Shown: in pieces, positions 8,900 through 17,403 of the stretch
Layout of the letters: every line of letters begins with the position of its first letter
Numbering within the stretch: the first letter of the stretch is position 1
Origin: Palsa-870 sp039935415
GTDB lineage: Bacteria; Chloroflexota; Dormibacteria; Dormibacterales; Dormibacteraceae
Assembly (NCBI GenBank): GCA_039935415.1
Contig: JBDTKH010000014.1
Location: 62,001 to 126,000, forward strand
Reading direction: 5' to 3'
Length of the DNA stretch: 64,000 nt
The notes under the pieces: model-generated
What the model saw: only the letters and a program-made list of their open reading frames with translations
Databases searched by the model: none
What the model was told of the DNA's origin: nothing
Made by a program: the position numbers and the translations under genes

Positions 8900-8905
8900 T
8901 AGAGT
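8900..8905 (+). promoter_or_regulatory. -10 box of the dynamin-like pair, leaderless type
   Basis: TAGAGT lies 7 bases before the GTG at 8913, the geometry of a leaderless start. The GTG at 8904 would overlap the box, so 8913 is preferred. Confidence 0.5.
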
Positions 8906-8912
8906 GCGGGCC

Positions 8913-10586
8913 GTGGACTCGACCGAGCTCATCGAGCGGTGCGATCGCCTCGCCGCGCTCGCAGACCGGCGCCTTGCCTTTCCGCCGGCGAACCCTGCCG
9001 CCGACGCGCGCGCGCGACAGCTGCACGACCACCTCGTCGGCTTCGTTCGTCCGCGCCTCGCCGATATCGAGGCGCCGCTCCTGGTGCTGCTCCTGGGACC
9101 CACCGGCGCCGGCAAGTCGTCGCTGCTGAACACGATCGCCGGCGGGGAGGTCAGCAAAGCCGGCGTGCTCAGACCGACGACAAAAGACGCCGTTCTGTAC
9201 GCGAGCGAGAGCGATTCCCGTCGAATTCTCGCCAGCGGCCGCCTCGCCAGCATCGCGAAGGAGAGGTTGAGACTGGCGGAGGCTCCCGCAAGCACGGACG
9301 GCGTTGCCGTCATCGACGCGCCGGACATCGACTCCGTCGAGCGAGGCAACCGCGAACTCGCCGACGTGCTGGTCGAGAGCTGCGACCTCTGCGTCTTCGT
9401 GACGACTGCGACGCGCTACGCAGACCTCGTGCCGTGGGAGGTGCTGGGCCGCGTGCGCGAGCGTGGGCTTCCGCTCGTGGTGGTGCTTAACCGCGTGCCG
9501 CCAGATGATCACGACCGGTGGGCGGTCGTTGCCGACGCCGAGCGGCTTCTCGGCCAGAGCGGCACAGGGAACGCGCCCGAGCCAGTGGACCTGCTCGCGA
9601 TCGACGAGGGCGACATCGACCCGCGCGTGAGCGGGCTTGCGCGGGAAAAGGCGAGACCGCTTCTCGAACGCATCGCGCTCCTCGCCGCGAAGGCGGACGA
9701 GCGCCGCTCCGTCGCGACGCGGGCACTGGCGGGCGCGCTGAGGGGCCTCGCGCCGCTCGCACACGCGATCGCCGACGATCTCGAACACGAGGCCATCGAC
9801 GCCGATGCGCTGCGGCGGATCGCGGCGTCCACGTACGCCGAGGAGCTCGCTTCGCTGACAAGGGCGCTGCAGGGCGGTCTCATCCTGCGCGCGGAGGTGC
9901 TTCGTCGATGGAACGACTTCGTCGGCGCAGACCAGGTGGCGAGGTTCATCTCCTCAGGCATCGGCCGGCTGCGGGCGATGCTGCTGACCGCGTTCCGCGG
10001 GACGACGGCCGCGCCGGTGACAATCGTCGAGGCGGAGATGACGAGCACACTCGAGGCGCTCGCGCTGCGTCACGCGACCGAGGCCGCGCGGCGGACCGCT
10101 ATAGCATGGTCCGAGCGATCCCAAGCGGCCCCGCTCGTCGCCCGCGATCCCGCTCTGTGGTCCGCGTCGGAAGGATTTGGCCCTGCCATCCGGGAGGGCC
10201 TTGGCGTATGGATGCGTGCGATCGTCGACGACGTCCGTTCGAGTGCCGGTCGGAAGCGCGCGGTCGCCCAGGTCGCGGCGCTTGGCGTGAACGTCGTCAG
10301 CGTCGCCGTGATGCTCGGCGTGTTCGCGTACACGGCCGGCCTCACAGGCGCGGAGGTGGGGATCGCCGCGGGGACGGCGGTCCTCAATCAGAAGCTCCTC
10401 GAAGCAATCTTCGGCGAGCGCGCGATGGGGGAACTCATCGCCAAAGCGCGCGCCCGGCTCGAGACGCTCCTGGCCACGCTCTTCGAAACTGAGCGGGGGC
10501 GATTCGAGGCTCTCATGGCCGCGCCGGGACGCCTGCGGGAACTTGCGGCAGAGCTGCGCGCGGCCGTCGAAGGCATGGCTCCGTGA
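8913..10586 (+). CDS. Dynamin-like GTPase, first of tandem pair
   Basis: A 557-residue large GTPase. The P-loop GPTGAGKSS is near residues 61-69, switch II region DAPDIDSV follows, and the G4 motif is NRVP. A long helical middle region ends in a hydrophobic stretch (VNVVSVAVMLGVFAYTAGL, then AGTAVLNQKLLEAIFG) typical of membrane-bound bacterial dynamin or YfjP-type proteins. Its stop overlaps the GTG start of a second GTPase by 4 bases. Adjacent GTPase pairs are known in Actinobacteria (DynA/DynB at Streptomyces septa, IniA/IniC in mycobacteria). The role is probably membrane remodelling or division; this is inference from fold and pairing. Confidence 0.85.
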   Translation: MDSTELIERCDRLAALADRRLAFPPANPAADARARQLHDHLVGFVRPRLADIEAPLLVLLLGPTGAGKSSLLNTIAGGEVSKAGVLRPTTKDAVLYASESDSRRILASGRLASIAKERLRLAEAPASTDGVAVIDAPDIDSVERGNRELADVLVESCDLCVFVTTATRYADLVPWEVLGRVRERGLPLVVVLNRVPPDDHDRWAVVADAERLLGQSGTGNAPEPVDLLAIDEGDIDPRVSGLAREKARPLLERIALLAAKADERRSVATRALAGALRGLAPLAHAIADDLEHEAIDADALRRIAASTYAEELASLTRALQGGLILRAEVLRRWNDFVGADQVARFISSGIGRLRAMLLTAFRGTTAAPVTIVEAEMTSTLEALALRHATEAARRTAIAWSERSQAAPLVARDPALWSASEGFGPAIREGLGVWMRAIVDDVRSSAGRKRAVAQVAALGVNVVSVAVMLGVFAYTAGLTGAEVGIAAGTAVLNQKLLEAIFGERAMGELIAKARARLETLLATLFETERGRFEALMAAPGRLRELAAELRAAVEGMAP

Positions 10587-12172
10587 GCGTCGATCGCTGC
10601 CTTGGAACCCTCGATGAGGCAATCGCGGCGGCGAAGGCTCTGGGCCTCGACGCAACGGCCGCCGTTGCGACGCGCGACACGGTGCGCGCACGGCTTGGCT
10701 TCCCGAGCAGCGCATACGTCCTCGCGCTGGCCGGCGGCACCGGCGTCGGGAAGTCGACTTTGTTGAACGCGATCGCCGGCGAGAACGTGAGCCTGGCCAG
10801 CGCACGCCGGCCAACGACGTCGGACGCGGTCGCGTGGGTTCCTTCCAGTCGCGAGCGCGAGCTGGCGGGCCTGTTGGAGTGGCTCGGCATAAGCGAGGTG
10901 CGGGAGCACGCGGGTGGCGCGTTCGCCGATGTCGCCGTGATCGACCTTCCCGACTTTGACTCGATCGCTCTCGAGCACCGAGAGCGGGTGGATGCTCTGC
11001 TTCCTCGCGTCGACGCGGTCGCGTGGATCGTGGATCCGGAGAAATACATGGATCACGTCGTGCACGGCGGGTATCTGCGGGAGTTCGCCCCGCGCATCCG
11101 CCGCCAGATCGTCGTCCTCAACCGCTGCGATCTTCTCAGTCCCGCAGACGCGGGCCGGGTCGCCGAGGACATGCGCAAGCAGCTGCATCGCGACGGCGCG
11201 GGCGACATCGACGTCGTCGCGACGCGCGCGCGAGAGGGCGCGGGCGGCATCGGCCCGCTGCGCGAATGGCTCGAGTCTGGGGTCGAGGCGAAGCGCGTGG
11301 TTGCGTCTCGAGTCGCCGCGGAGGCGCGCGAGGCGGTGCGCGATCTCGCCGCCGATGCGGGCGTCCTGGAAACCCAGGCCCCCCTCATCGAGCCTGCGCG
11401 CCGCGAGCGCGCTCTCTCCTCGGTCTCGCGAAGCGCGCTCGCCGTGATCGACATCGCAGGCCTCGAGCGACAGGCCGTCGCGGCGACGCGGCTTGCGGCG
11501 CGGCGGCGCGGCGCCGGGCCGCTCGGGCACCTCACGAGCGCGGTCCTCCGGCTCACCGGCCGCGCGCGGGCCTCGGCGGACCCAGCCGGCTTTCTGAGAC
11601 GCTGGCAGCTGCGCGGCTCGCTTGCGCCGGTGGTCGAGCCGTTGCGCGAGCTTGTGACGTGGACGCTGCCTTCGGTGCCGGCCCCGCTCCGCAGAGCTCT
11701 CGCCGCGCTGAGCGCGCCCGCGTCACTCGAGGATCGACTCGCTCAGACGGTCGATCGTTCCCTCGCGGCGGAAGCGGCCAGTTTCCGCGTGCCCATGAGC
11801 GCGCTCTGGTCTGTTATCGGCGCCGCCCAATACGTCGTGACCGCTCTCCTCATCTTCTGCGCGCTCTGGTTCGCCTCGCTCTTCATCATCCACGACGCGC
11901 CCGTCGGCGGGGTCTCCGTGCCCTATCTCGGACTCGTGCCAACGCCCGTCGCGCTGCTCAGCGGCACGCTCCTCGTCGGCTATGTGCTCGCGACGCTGCT
12001 GCGGCTGCACGCCGGCTGGCTTGGGCGACGGTGGGCAAAAAGCGTCGGCGCGCGTATCACGCGCGAGGTCCGGCAGCGGATCGCCGACGACCTTCTGGTT
12101 CCCCTGGCGCAATTCGATGCCTCACGCGCGGCGCTCAACAATGCAGCTCGCGCGGCGGACGATTGCGCATGA
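10583..12172 (+). CDS. Dynamin-like GTPase, second of tandem pair
   Basis: A 529-residue GTPase with P-loop GGTGVGKST at residues 51-59, DLPDFDSI as the G3 region and NRCD as G4. Two hydrophobic helices near residues 408-435 and 450-475 should anchor it in the membrane. The GTG start overlaps the upstream stop (GTGA), so the two proteins are made together and plausibly hetero-oligomerise. Sequence divergence from its partner is high outside the GTPase core, which argues for distinct roles and not a recent duplication. Confidence 0.85.
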   Translation: MSVDRCLGTLDEAIAAAKALGLDATAAVATRDTVRARLGFPSSAYVLALAGGTGVGKSTLLNAIAGENVSLASARRPTTSDAVAWVPSSRERELAGLLEWLGISEVREHAGGAFADVAVIDLPDFDSIALEHRERVDALLPRVDAVAWIVDPEKYMDHVVHGGYLREFAPRIRRQIVVLNRCDLLSPADAGRVAEDMRKQLHRDGAGDIDVVATRAREGAGGIGPLREWLESGVEAKRVVASRVAAEAREAVRDLAADAGVLETQAPLIEPARRERALSSVSRSALAVIDIAGLERQAVAATRLAARRRGAGPLGHLTSAVLRLTGRARASADPAGFLRRWQLRGSLAPVVEPLRELVTWTLPSVPAPLRRALAALSAPASLEDRLAQTVDRSLAAEAASFRVPMSALWSVIGAAQYVVTALLIFCALWFASLFIIHDAPVGGVSVPYLGLVPTPVALLSGTLLVGYVLATLLRLHAGWLGRRWAKSVGARITREVRQRIADDLLVPLAQFDASRAALNNAARAADDCA

Positions 12173-12724
12173 GGCGCCGTCCGATCAAGTCGCAGCCGTG
12201 CGCATGACTACGACTGATTCTCGAATCGGGGGCCCCCACCAGGAACAGGGCGACCGCTGATCGACGGCGTGTGAGCTTCGTCGGTGGTAATGGGCTGGGA
12301 GAGGCCCGCGGCTCCGACTCTGCCTGGCCGTTACCGGGTCACAGCCGGGCCACGGATTCCCGGAAACTGGCGGATCCCCGAGGACACCAGCGCACACGAA
12401 GCTGCGTTCGAATCCGTGGCCACACCTGAATCGACAGCAGCACTGTTCCTCTCCTTAGCTGGGAACTTGGAGAGCGGTCAGCGCGACTGCCGCGGAAATA
12501 TGGGCAAGGTGAGTAAGGCCCTGCGGAAAGTTGCCCAGCAATTCGAGCGACCTTGGGTCGCACTCCTCGGCGAGGAGGCTCAGGTCGTTGGCACTCCCAT
12601 AAGCCCGTCAGAGGCTCATTTGGTAACGACAATATGCGAAAAGTGATATTGCATCGGCAACGAAGACGTCGGGACGTCGCGATCAACACCAGCATCGCAC
12701 TCAAATGACGACGGAGGGTTTCAC
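12173..12724. other. Long intergenic stretch with a tRNA-3'-end-like motif
   Basis: About 550 bases without a confident gene. Frames of 90-120 codons exist on both strands but show no family features. At 12216-12241 a stretch ends in GGGGGCCCCCACCA, preceded by an inverted GATTC/GAATC. It resembles the T arm and acceptor end of a tRNA and is roughly similar to the tRNA-Pro half ending at 6700, but it has no proper T loop. The last bases (GGAGG near 12713) are the ribosome binding site of gnd. Confidence 0.4.
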
Positions 12725-13738
12725 ATGCAGATAGGGATGATCGGTCTGGGACGGATGGGCGCCAATCTCGTGCGGCGACTGACCCGGGATGGACATGAGT
12801 GCGTGGTCTACGACGTCAACCGAGCCGCTGTGAAGGCGACTGCGGGCAAGGGCGTCGAGGGTGCGCGGTCGGTCGGCGATCTCGTGGCCAAGCTGACCAA
12901 GCCACGGGCGGTCTGGGTGATGGTCCCGGCGGCGGTCACCGGCAAGACCGTGGAGGGCCTTGCCGCAGTGATGGAGCCGGGCGACATCGTGATCGACGGC
13001 GGCAACAGCTACTACCGTGACGACATCAAGCGCGCCAAGGAGCTCAAAAAGGACGGAATCCACTACGTCGACTGCGGCACAAGCGGGGGCGTATTCGGCC
13101 TCGAGCGGGGCTACTGCCTGATGATCGGCGGCGAGGATGCGGTGGTTCGTCGCCTCGACCCCATCTTCAAGAGCATCGCGCCCGGCGTAGGAGCGGCGCC
13201 GCGGACCCCGGGCAGAAAGGGCAGGCCCTCTCCCGCGGAGCAGGGCTACCTGCACTGCGGACCCAACGGCGCCGGCCACTTCGTGAAGATGGTCCACAAC
13301 GGCATCGAGTACGGCCTGATGGCAGCTTACGCAGAGGGCCTCAACATCATCAAGAACGCCGACATCGGGCTGCGCCAACAGGAACAGGATGCGGAAACCG
13401 CGCCCCTACGGAACCCCGACGATTACAGGTACCAGATCGATATCGGTCAGGTCGCCGAAGTGTGGCGCCGCGGCAGCGTGATTGCTTCCTGGCTGATCGA
13501 CCTGACGGCGGCGGCGCTGGCCGACGACAGCGGGCTCACCGAGTTTTCTGGACGGGTCTCCGATTCTGGCGAGGGCCGCTGGACTACGCTCGCCGCGGTC
13601 GACGAAGGGGTGCCGGCGTCGGTGATCAGCGCGGCGCTGTTCTCGAGGTTCGAGTCACGCGGCGACGCCGACTATGCCGACCGAATCCTGTCCGCGATGC
13701 GCAAGCAGTTCGGCGGCCACGACGAGAAGAAGGCCTGA
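12725..13738 (+). CDS. gnd: 6-phosphogluconate dehydrogenase, decarboxylating
   Basis: Oxidises 6-phosphogluconate to ribulose 5-phosphate and CO2. At 337 residues this is the short bacterial form. The Rossmann motif GLGRMGANL is at the N-terminus, then DGGNSYYRDD, the substrate-loop GTSGGVFGLERGYCLMIGG, and the signature GHFVKMVHNGIEYG with the catalytic Lys. A GGAGG ribosome binding site precedes the ATG. zwf follows 1 base after the stop, so both oxidative pentose phosphate dehydrogenases form one unit. Whether NAD or NADP is used cannot be settled here. Confidence 0.95.
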   Translation: MQIGMIGLGRMGANLVRRLTRDGHECVVYDVNRAAVKATAGKGVEGARSVGDLVAKLTKPRAVWVMVPAAVTGKTVEGLAAVMEPGDIVIDGGNSYYRDDIKRAKELKKDGIHYVDCGTSGGVFGLERGYCLMIGGEDAVVRRLDPIFKSIAPGVGAAPRTPGRKGRPSPAEQGYLHCGPNGAGHFVKMVHNGIEYGLMAAYAEGLNIIKNADIGLRQQEQDAETAPLRNPDDYRYQIDIGQVAEVWRRGSVIASWLIDLTAAALADDSGLTEFSGRVSDSGEGRWTTLAAVDEGVPASVISAALFSRFESRGDADYADRILSAMRKQFGGHDEKKA

Positions 13739-13739
13739 A

Positions 13740-15191
13740 TTGCCATCCGGCCGCCGACCTGCGAAGTCGGACGCCCTGGTGTTCTTTGGCGCCACGGGCG
13801 ACCTGGCGCACAAGCAGATCTTCCCGTCCCTCTATGCGATGGCGAAGCGGGGTGTCATGAACGTCCCTGTCGTCGGCGTTGCCTACTCTGGCTGGACTCT
13901 CCGGCAGCTGCGAGAAAGGGCAAGAGACGCAATCGAGAGCGCGGGCAGGATCGACGACAAGAAGGCGTTCAAGCACCTGATGTCCCTGCTGCGCTACGTC
14001 GATGGCGACTACAACGACGAAGGCACCTTCGACAAGCTGAAGAAGGCGCTGGGTACTGCTCGCCGACCTGCTTTCTACCTCGCCATCCCGCCGGACCTTT
14101 TCGGCACGGTGGTGAAGAGCCTGGGCAAGGTCGGCCTCGCCAAACATGGACGCGTGATCATCGAAAAGCCGTTCGGGCGAGACCTCGCCTCTGCCCAGGC
14201 GCTGAATCGCGTGGCCGAGTCCGCCTTTACCCAAGATGCGATCTTTCGCATCGATCACTTCCTCGGCAAGGAGGCGGTCGAAAACCTCATCTACTTTCGC
14301 TTCGCCAACTCCTTCCTCGAACCGATCTGGAACCGCGAGCACGTGGCCAGCGTCCAGATCACCATGGGCGAGGATTTTGGAGTGGCAGATCGCGGGAAGT
14401 TCTACGACGGCACGGGGTGCCTTCGAGACGTGGTCGAGAACCACCTCTTTCAGGTCGTTGCCCTCCTCGCGATGGATCCGCCGGCCCGCCTCGAAACGGG
14501 GGCTCTGCGAAGCGCCAAGGCGGCGCTCTTGAAGGCCGTCCGGCCACTCGCGCCCAACGATCTCGTCCGAGGGCAGTTCGTCGGCTACCGCGACCAGCCC
14601 GGTGTGGCCAAGAACTCGGTGGTCGAAACCTTCTGCGCGCTCAGGCTGTCGATCGACTCCTGGCGTTGGGACGGCGTGCCGTGGTACATCCGCGCCGGTA
14701 AGTGCATGGCCGAGACCGTCACCGAGGTGCTTGTTGAACTGAAGGCGCCACCGCAGGCGTTGTTCACCGATTCGGCGGCGATGGCAGCCCACAGCAACTA
14801 TCTGCGCTTCAGGATCGCGCCCGCTCCGGCCATCGCCCTCGGTGCCCTGGTCAAGCGAGCCGGTGAAACCTTCGTCGGCGACCGGCGGGAGCTCTACCTA
14901 CAGGATTCAGCGCCGGGCGAGGAGGCTCCATATGAGCGACTCCTCGGTGACGCAATGGCCGGCTACGGCTCTTTATTCAGCAGCGAGGAGACGGTCGAGG
15001 CAGCCTGGGCGGTGGTCGAACCGGTCCTCAAGCACCATCACCGCACCTGGCCCTACAAGCCTGGCACCTGGGGACCAAAGGCGGCGGACGAGCTCATCCC
15101 AGCACCCGGCCGCTGGCAGGATCCCGTGGTCGCGAAGGCATCTAGGAAGGCAGTCAAGACCGGTCGATCCCGAACTCGGCGCCCCACCTAA
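13740..15191 (+). CDS. zwf: Glucose-6-phosphate 1-dehydrogenase
   Basis: Oxidises glucose 6-phosphate to 6-phosphogluconolactone. The 483-residue length is normal. FFGATGDLAHKQ is the nucleotide-binding motif, RIDHFLGKE is the active-site signature with the catalytic His and Lys, and ENHLFQVVAL is also typical. The TTG at 13740 follows the gnd stop by one base and places the conserved N-terminus correctly; the frame is open further upstream inside gnd. No lactonase (pgl) or opcA is present in this stretch. Confidence 0.95.
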   Translation: MPSGRRPAKSDALVFFGATGDLAHKQIFPSLYAMAKRGVMNVPVVGVAYSGWTLRQLRERARDAIESAGRIDDKKAFKHLMSLLRYVDGDYNDEGTFDKLKKALGTARRPAFYLAIPPDLFGTVVKSLGKVGLAKHGRVIIEKPFGRDLASAQALNRVAESAFTQDAIFRIDHFLGKEAVENLIYFRFANSFLEPIWNREHVASVQITMGEDFGVADRGKFYDGTGCLRDVVENHLFQVVALLAMDPPARLETGALRSAKAALLKAVRPLAPNDLVRGQFVGYRDQPGVAKNSVVETFCALRLSIDSWRWDGVPWYIRAGKCMAETVTEVLVELKAPPQALFTDSAAMAAHSNYLRFRIAPAPAIALGALVKRAGETFVGDRRELYLQDSAPGEEAPYERLLGDAMAGYGSLFSSEETVEAAWAVVEPVLKHHHRTWPYKPGTWGPKAADELIPAPGRWQDPVVAKASRKAVKTGRSRTRRPT

Positions 15192-15216
15192 CGCGCCGAC
15201 TCGGCTTTTAGCCCAT

Positions 15217-15240
15217 CGCGTCTAAGACCGCTCAGACGCG
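15217..15240. terminator. Inverted repeat between convergent zwf and ROK kinase genes
   Basis: CGCGTCT and AGACGCG form a 7-bp stem around a 10-base loop in the short gap between convergent genes, overlapping the end of the minus-strand gene. There is no T-run, so a terminator role is only suggested by position. Confidence 0.3.
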
Positions 15241-15888
15241 AGGCTTCCACAAGCGATAGCCGCCGGCGAAGGCATTCGCGTTGGATCCGAGCCGGACCCC
15301 CTTCGGCAGCGCGCGCAGCAGTTTCGCGTTGCCGCCCCCGATCACGACGTCGTCCGCTTCCAGTGCAGCACTCAGTCGCGCCACGACATCGGCGACGTTG
15401 CGGCGCCACTTCTTCTTGCCCAACCGTTTCAGCGCGCCTTTCCCGACCGCGTCTTCATACGTCCTTCCTTTCTTGTAAGGCAGGTGCGCCAGTTCCATCG
15501 GTTCGAGCACGCCGTCGACAATCAGGGCAGAGCCCAATCCCGTGCCCAGTCCGAGGAACAGCATGCGACCGCTCCTATAACTGCCCAACGCTTGCATCGC
15601 GGCATCGTTGATCAGGCGCACGCGACACCCAAAAGCCTTGGTGAAGTCGAAGCCGACCCATCCCCCTCCGAGGTTTCTCGGCTCACTCACAGGCTTGTCG
15701 TGCACCACAGGACCGGGATAGCCGATCGACACCACGGAGTAGGACCATCCGGACGTCGCCTGCCGGACCAGTCGCACCATCTCGCCGGCAGTCATCTGGG
15801 GACCCGATCGAATCTTGATGGGCTTCCTGTGTCTCGTCGCGAGCGCCTTGACGTGGGTGCCGCCAACATCGATGACAAGAATGTTCAC
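15232..15888 (-). CDS. ROK-family glucokinase, polyphosphate-glucokinase type
   Basis: A 218-residue ROK-family sugar kinase. The N-terminal phosphate motif is IDVGGTHVKA. The central motifs are GYPGPVV, LINDAAMQALG and the second phosphate loop FLGLGTGLGSALIVDG. PMELAHLPY occupies the place of the E-x-G-H region. The layout resembles actinobacterial polyphosphate/ATP glucokinases (PPGK). It would supply glucose 6-phosphate for the neighbouring zwf and gnd, with which it is convergent. The start is a GTG at 15888. Phosphoryl donor (polyphosphate or ATP) is not determined by what I can see. Confidence 0.8.
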   Translation of the reverse strand: MNILVIDVGGTHVKALATRHRKPIKIRSGPQMTAGEMVRLVRQATSGWSYSVVSIGYPGPVVHDKPVSEPRNLGGGWVGFDFTKAFGCRVRLINDAAMQALGSYRSGRMLFLGLGTGLGSALIVDGVLEPMELAHLPYKKGRTYEDAVGKGALKRLGKKKWRRNVADVVARLSAALEADDVVIGGGNAKLLRALPKGVRLGSNANAFAGGYRLWKPRV

Positions 15889-15963
15889 GTCAAGCTGGGA
15901 CCTGATCTCGCGGTCGGATGAGACATGATGTGGCGCCGGGAACTGCAGTCCGAGACATGGGAG

Positions 15964-17331
15964 TCAGCCGCGGACCTCGCCTTCCGGACTGTCCTCCTGC
16001 TCGGTCCCGTCGGGACTGACCGTCTCCCGGCCGATCTCGAGTACGGCCTCCACCATTCTGTGGACGCGCTCCTTGTCCTCCTGAACATCCAGGCTGACGC
16101 GTGCGACCTCCCCTGTCAGCTTCGCCTGCGTTAGCAGGCCCGGCAGACGATCATCGAGGCCCACCATTCTCGTGTGCACGGCCAGGGCATGAATCTCCTG
16201 GAGCAGGGTGATCAGCACCCATGACTGCCCGCTGGCAGCCAGCCGAATCTCATCGAAGACGAGATCAACATAATCTGTAGGAGTGAAGTCGTGGGGCCTC
16301 ACCACCTTCCGACTGCCGGGACCCGCGATCACCGGCGCGGGAAGCTGACGGAGGAGGAGCTCCCTGAGCAAAGAACTCAAGTGCACTATCGCCTCGCGCG
16401 CGGTCGTCGGATCGTTGATACCGGGAGACAGTGCCCTGAGGGCGATGTCGATCAACTGACGCAGACCGAAAGCCAGGTCCTGCTCCATGGTTCTTTCACG
16501 GCCGAGATGGATTGCGTGACGCACCGAGTCGACTACCGCGTCGGGGCTGACAGAGGGAGACCAGATCGTCCCCAGGGGGGCGCCGGCCGCTGCGAACGCT
16601 CCAGCCCACGTGTCCAGCCGCGCAATCCCTACGGGGGAAAGCAGGTCAAAGAACGCGTCTACGTCAACCTGTTGAACCCACCCATCGTGCAGAGAACGAA
16701 CCACGAGGCCAGGCGCCTGGGGCCACTCGGGAAGCACGAGCGGCTTGGTGCCGGGCTCAGCTGGATCCGGGCAGTTCCTCTCGATCTGACGCCTTGTCTC
16801 GGATGAGATCCTCTCGATGATCTCGCCTACCTGCATCGAGTGGGCGCTGTGGTCGACAAAGAAGAGCACCGCCAGCACGCTCGCCATTGCGAGCAGGAGC
16901 GCAACCAGCACTGAAATGTGAGGCACGAAGCCTATCCCGCCCTGCTCGAGAGGAGCGTGGGTCGCCCGAAGCACGACCAAGCAGTAGGTGAAGGTGCCGA
17001 GAGCGAGTCCGGTCACCCATTTGGTCACCGGATCACGGAAGAATCCATGGAGGGCTCTCGGTGAGAATTGACTGGAGGCGAGCTGGATGGTCAAGAGGGT
17101 GACCGATAGCGTCACGAAAGCAACGGTTAGCGTCGCCGTCGCGACTGCGGCGAGAAGTGCTCGCGCGCTCTCGACGGTCGCCGCCATCTGGGTGGGAAGG
17201 GAGTTCCCCAAGGCGCGGTCCGCGAGCGTGCTCAATTCGGCCAGCAAAGCGGCCCCGACCACACAAGCGGCCGGGATCAAAAACAGACTTCTGCCGAGCC
17301 CATGGGCAAACTGGCGACGCAACCGGTTCAT
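15964..17331 (-). CDS. DUF2254 family membrane protein
   Basis: A 455-residue protein of the DUF2254 family, whose function is unknown. The N-terminal part has about four membrane helices (SLFLIPAACVVGAALLAEL; LTVAFVTLSVTLLTIQLAS; WVTGLALGTFTYCLVVLRA; ISVLVALLLAMASVLAVLFFV). A soluble C-terminal half follows with the conserved segment DIALRALSPGINDPTTA. The ATG at 17331 is preferred over upstream codons because TATGAT lies 6 bases before it. It is divergent from a cation/proton antiporter, suggesting a shared envelope or ion-stress context. Confidence 0.9.
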   Translation of the reverse strand: MNRLRRQFAHGLGRSLFLIPAACVVGAALLAELSTLADRALGNSLPTQMAATVESARALLAAVATATLTVAFVTLSVTLLTIQLASSQFSPRALHGFFRDPVTKWVTGLALGTFTYCLVVLRATHAPLEQGGIGFVPHISVLVALLLAMASVLAVLFFVDHSAHSMQVGEIIERISSETRRQIERNCPDPAEPGTKPLVLPEWPQAPGLVVRSLHDGWVQQVDVDAFFDLLSPVGIARLDTWAGAFAAAGAPLGTIWSPSVSPDAVVDSVRHAIHLGRERTMEQDLAFGLRQLIDIALRALSPGINDPTTAREAIVHLSSLLRELLLRQLPAPVIAGPGSRKVVRPHDFTPTDYVDLVFDEIRLAASGQSWVLITLLQEIHALAVHTRMVGLDDRLPGLLTQAKLTGEVARVSLDVQEDKERVHRMVEAVLEIGRETVSPDGTEQEDSPEGEVRG

Positions 17332-17337
17332 AGCGGG

Positions 17338-17343
17338 ATCATA
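17338..17343 (-). promoter_or_regulatory. -10 box of DUF2254 gene, leaderless type
   Basis: Read on the minus strand, TATGAT lies 6 bases before the ATG of the DUF2254 gene, with no ribosome binding site between. Confidence 0.5.
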
Positions 17344-17403
17344 TGAGGATGGTTCGCTCGAGACCAGGAATGGGAGCGCCTTGACGTTGGACGGTAACCC
17401 GGC

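Noticed and set aside
12284..12646. Possible 120-codon gene before gnd
   Set aside because: Composition is irregular, an overlapping opposite-strand frame is equally long, and no family feature or promoter fits.
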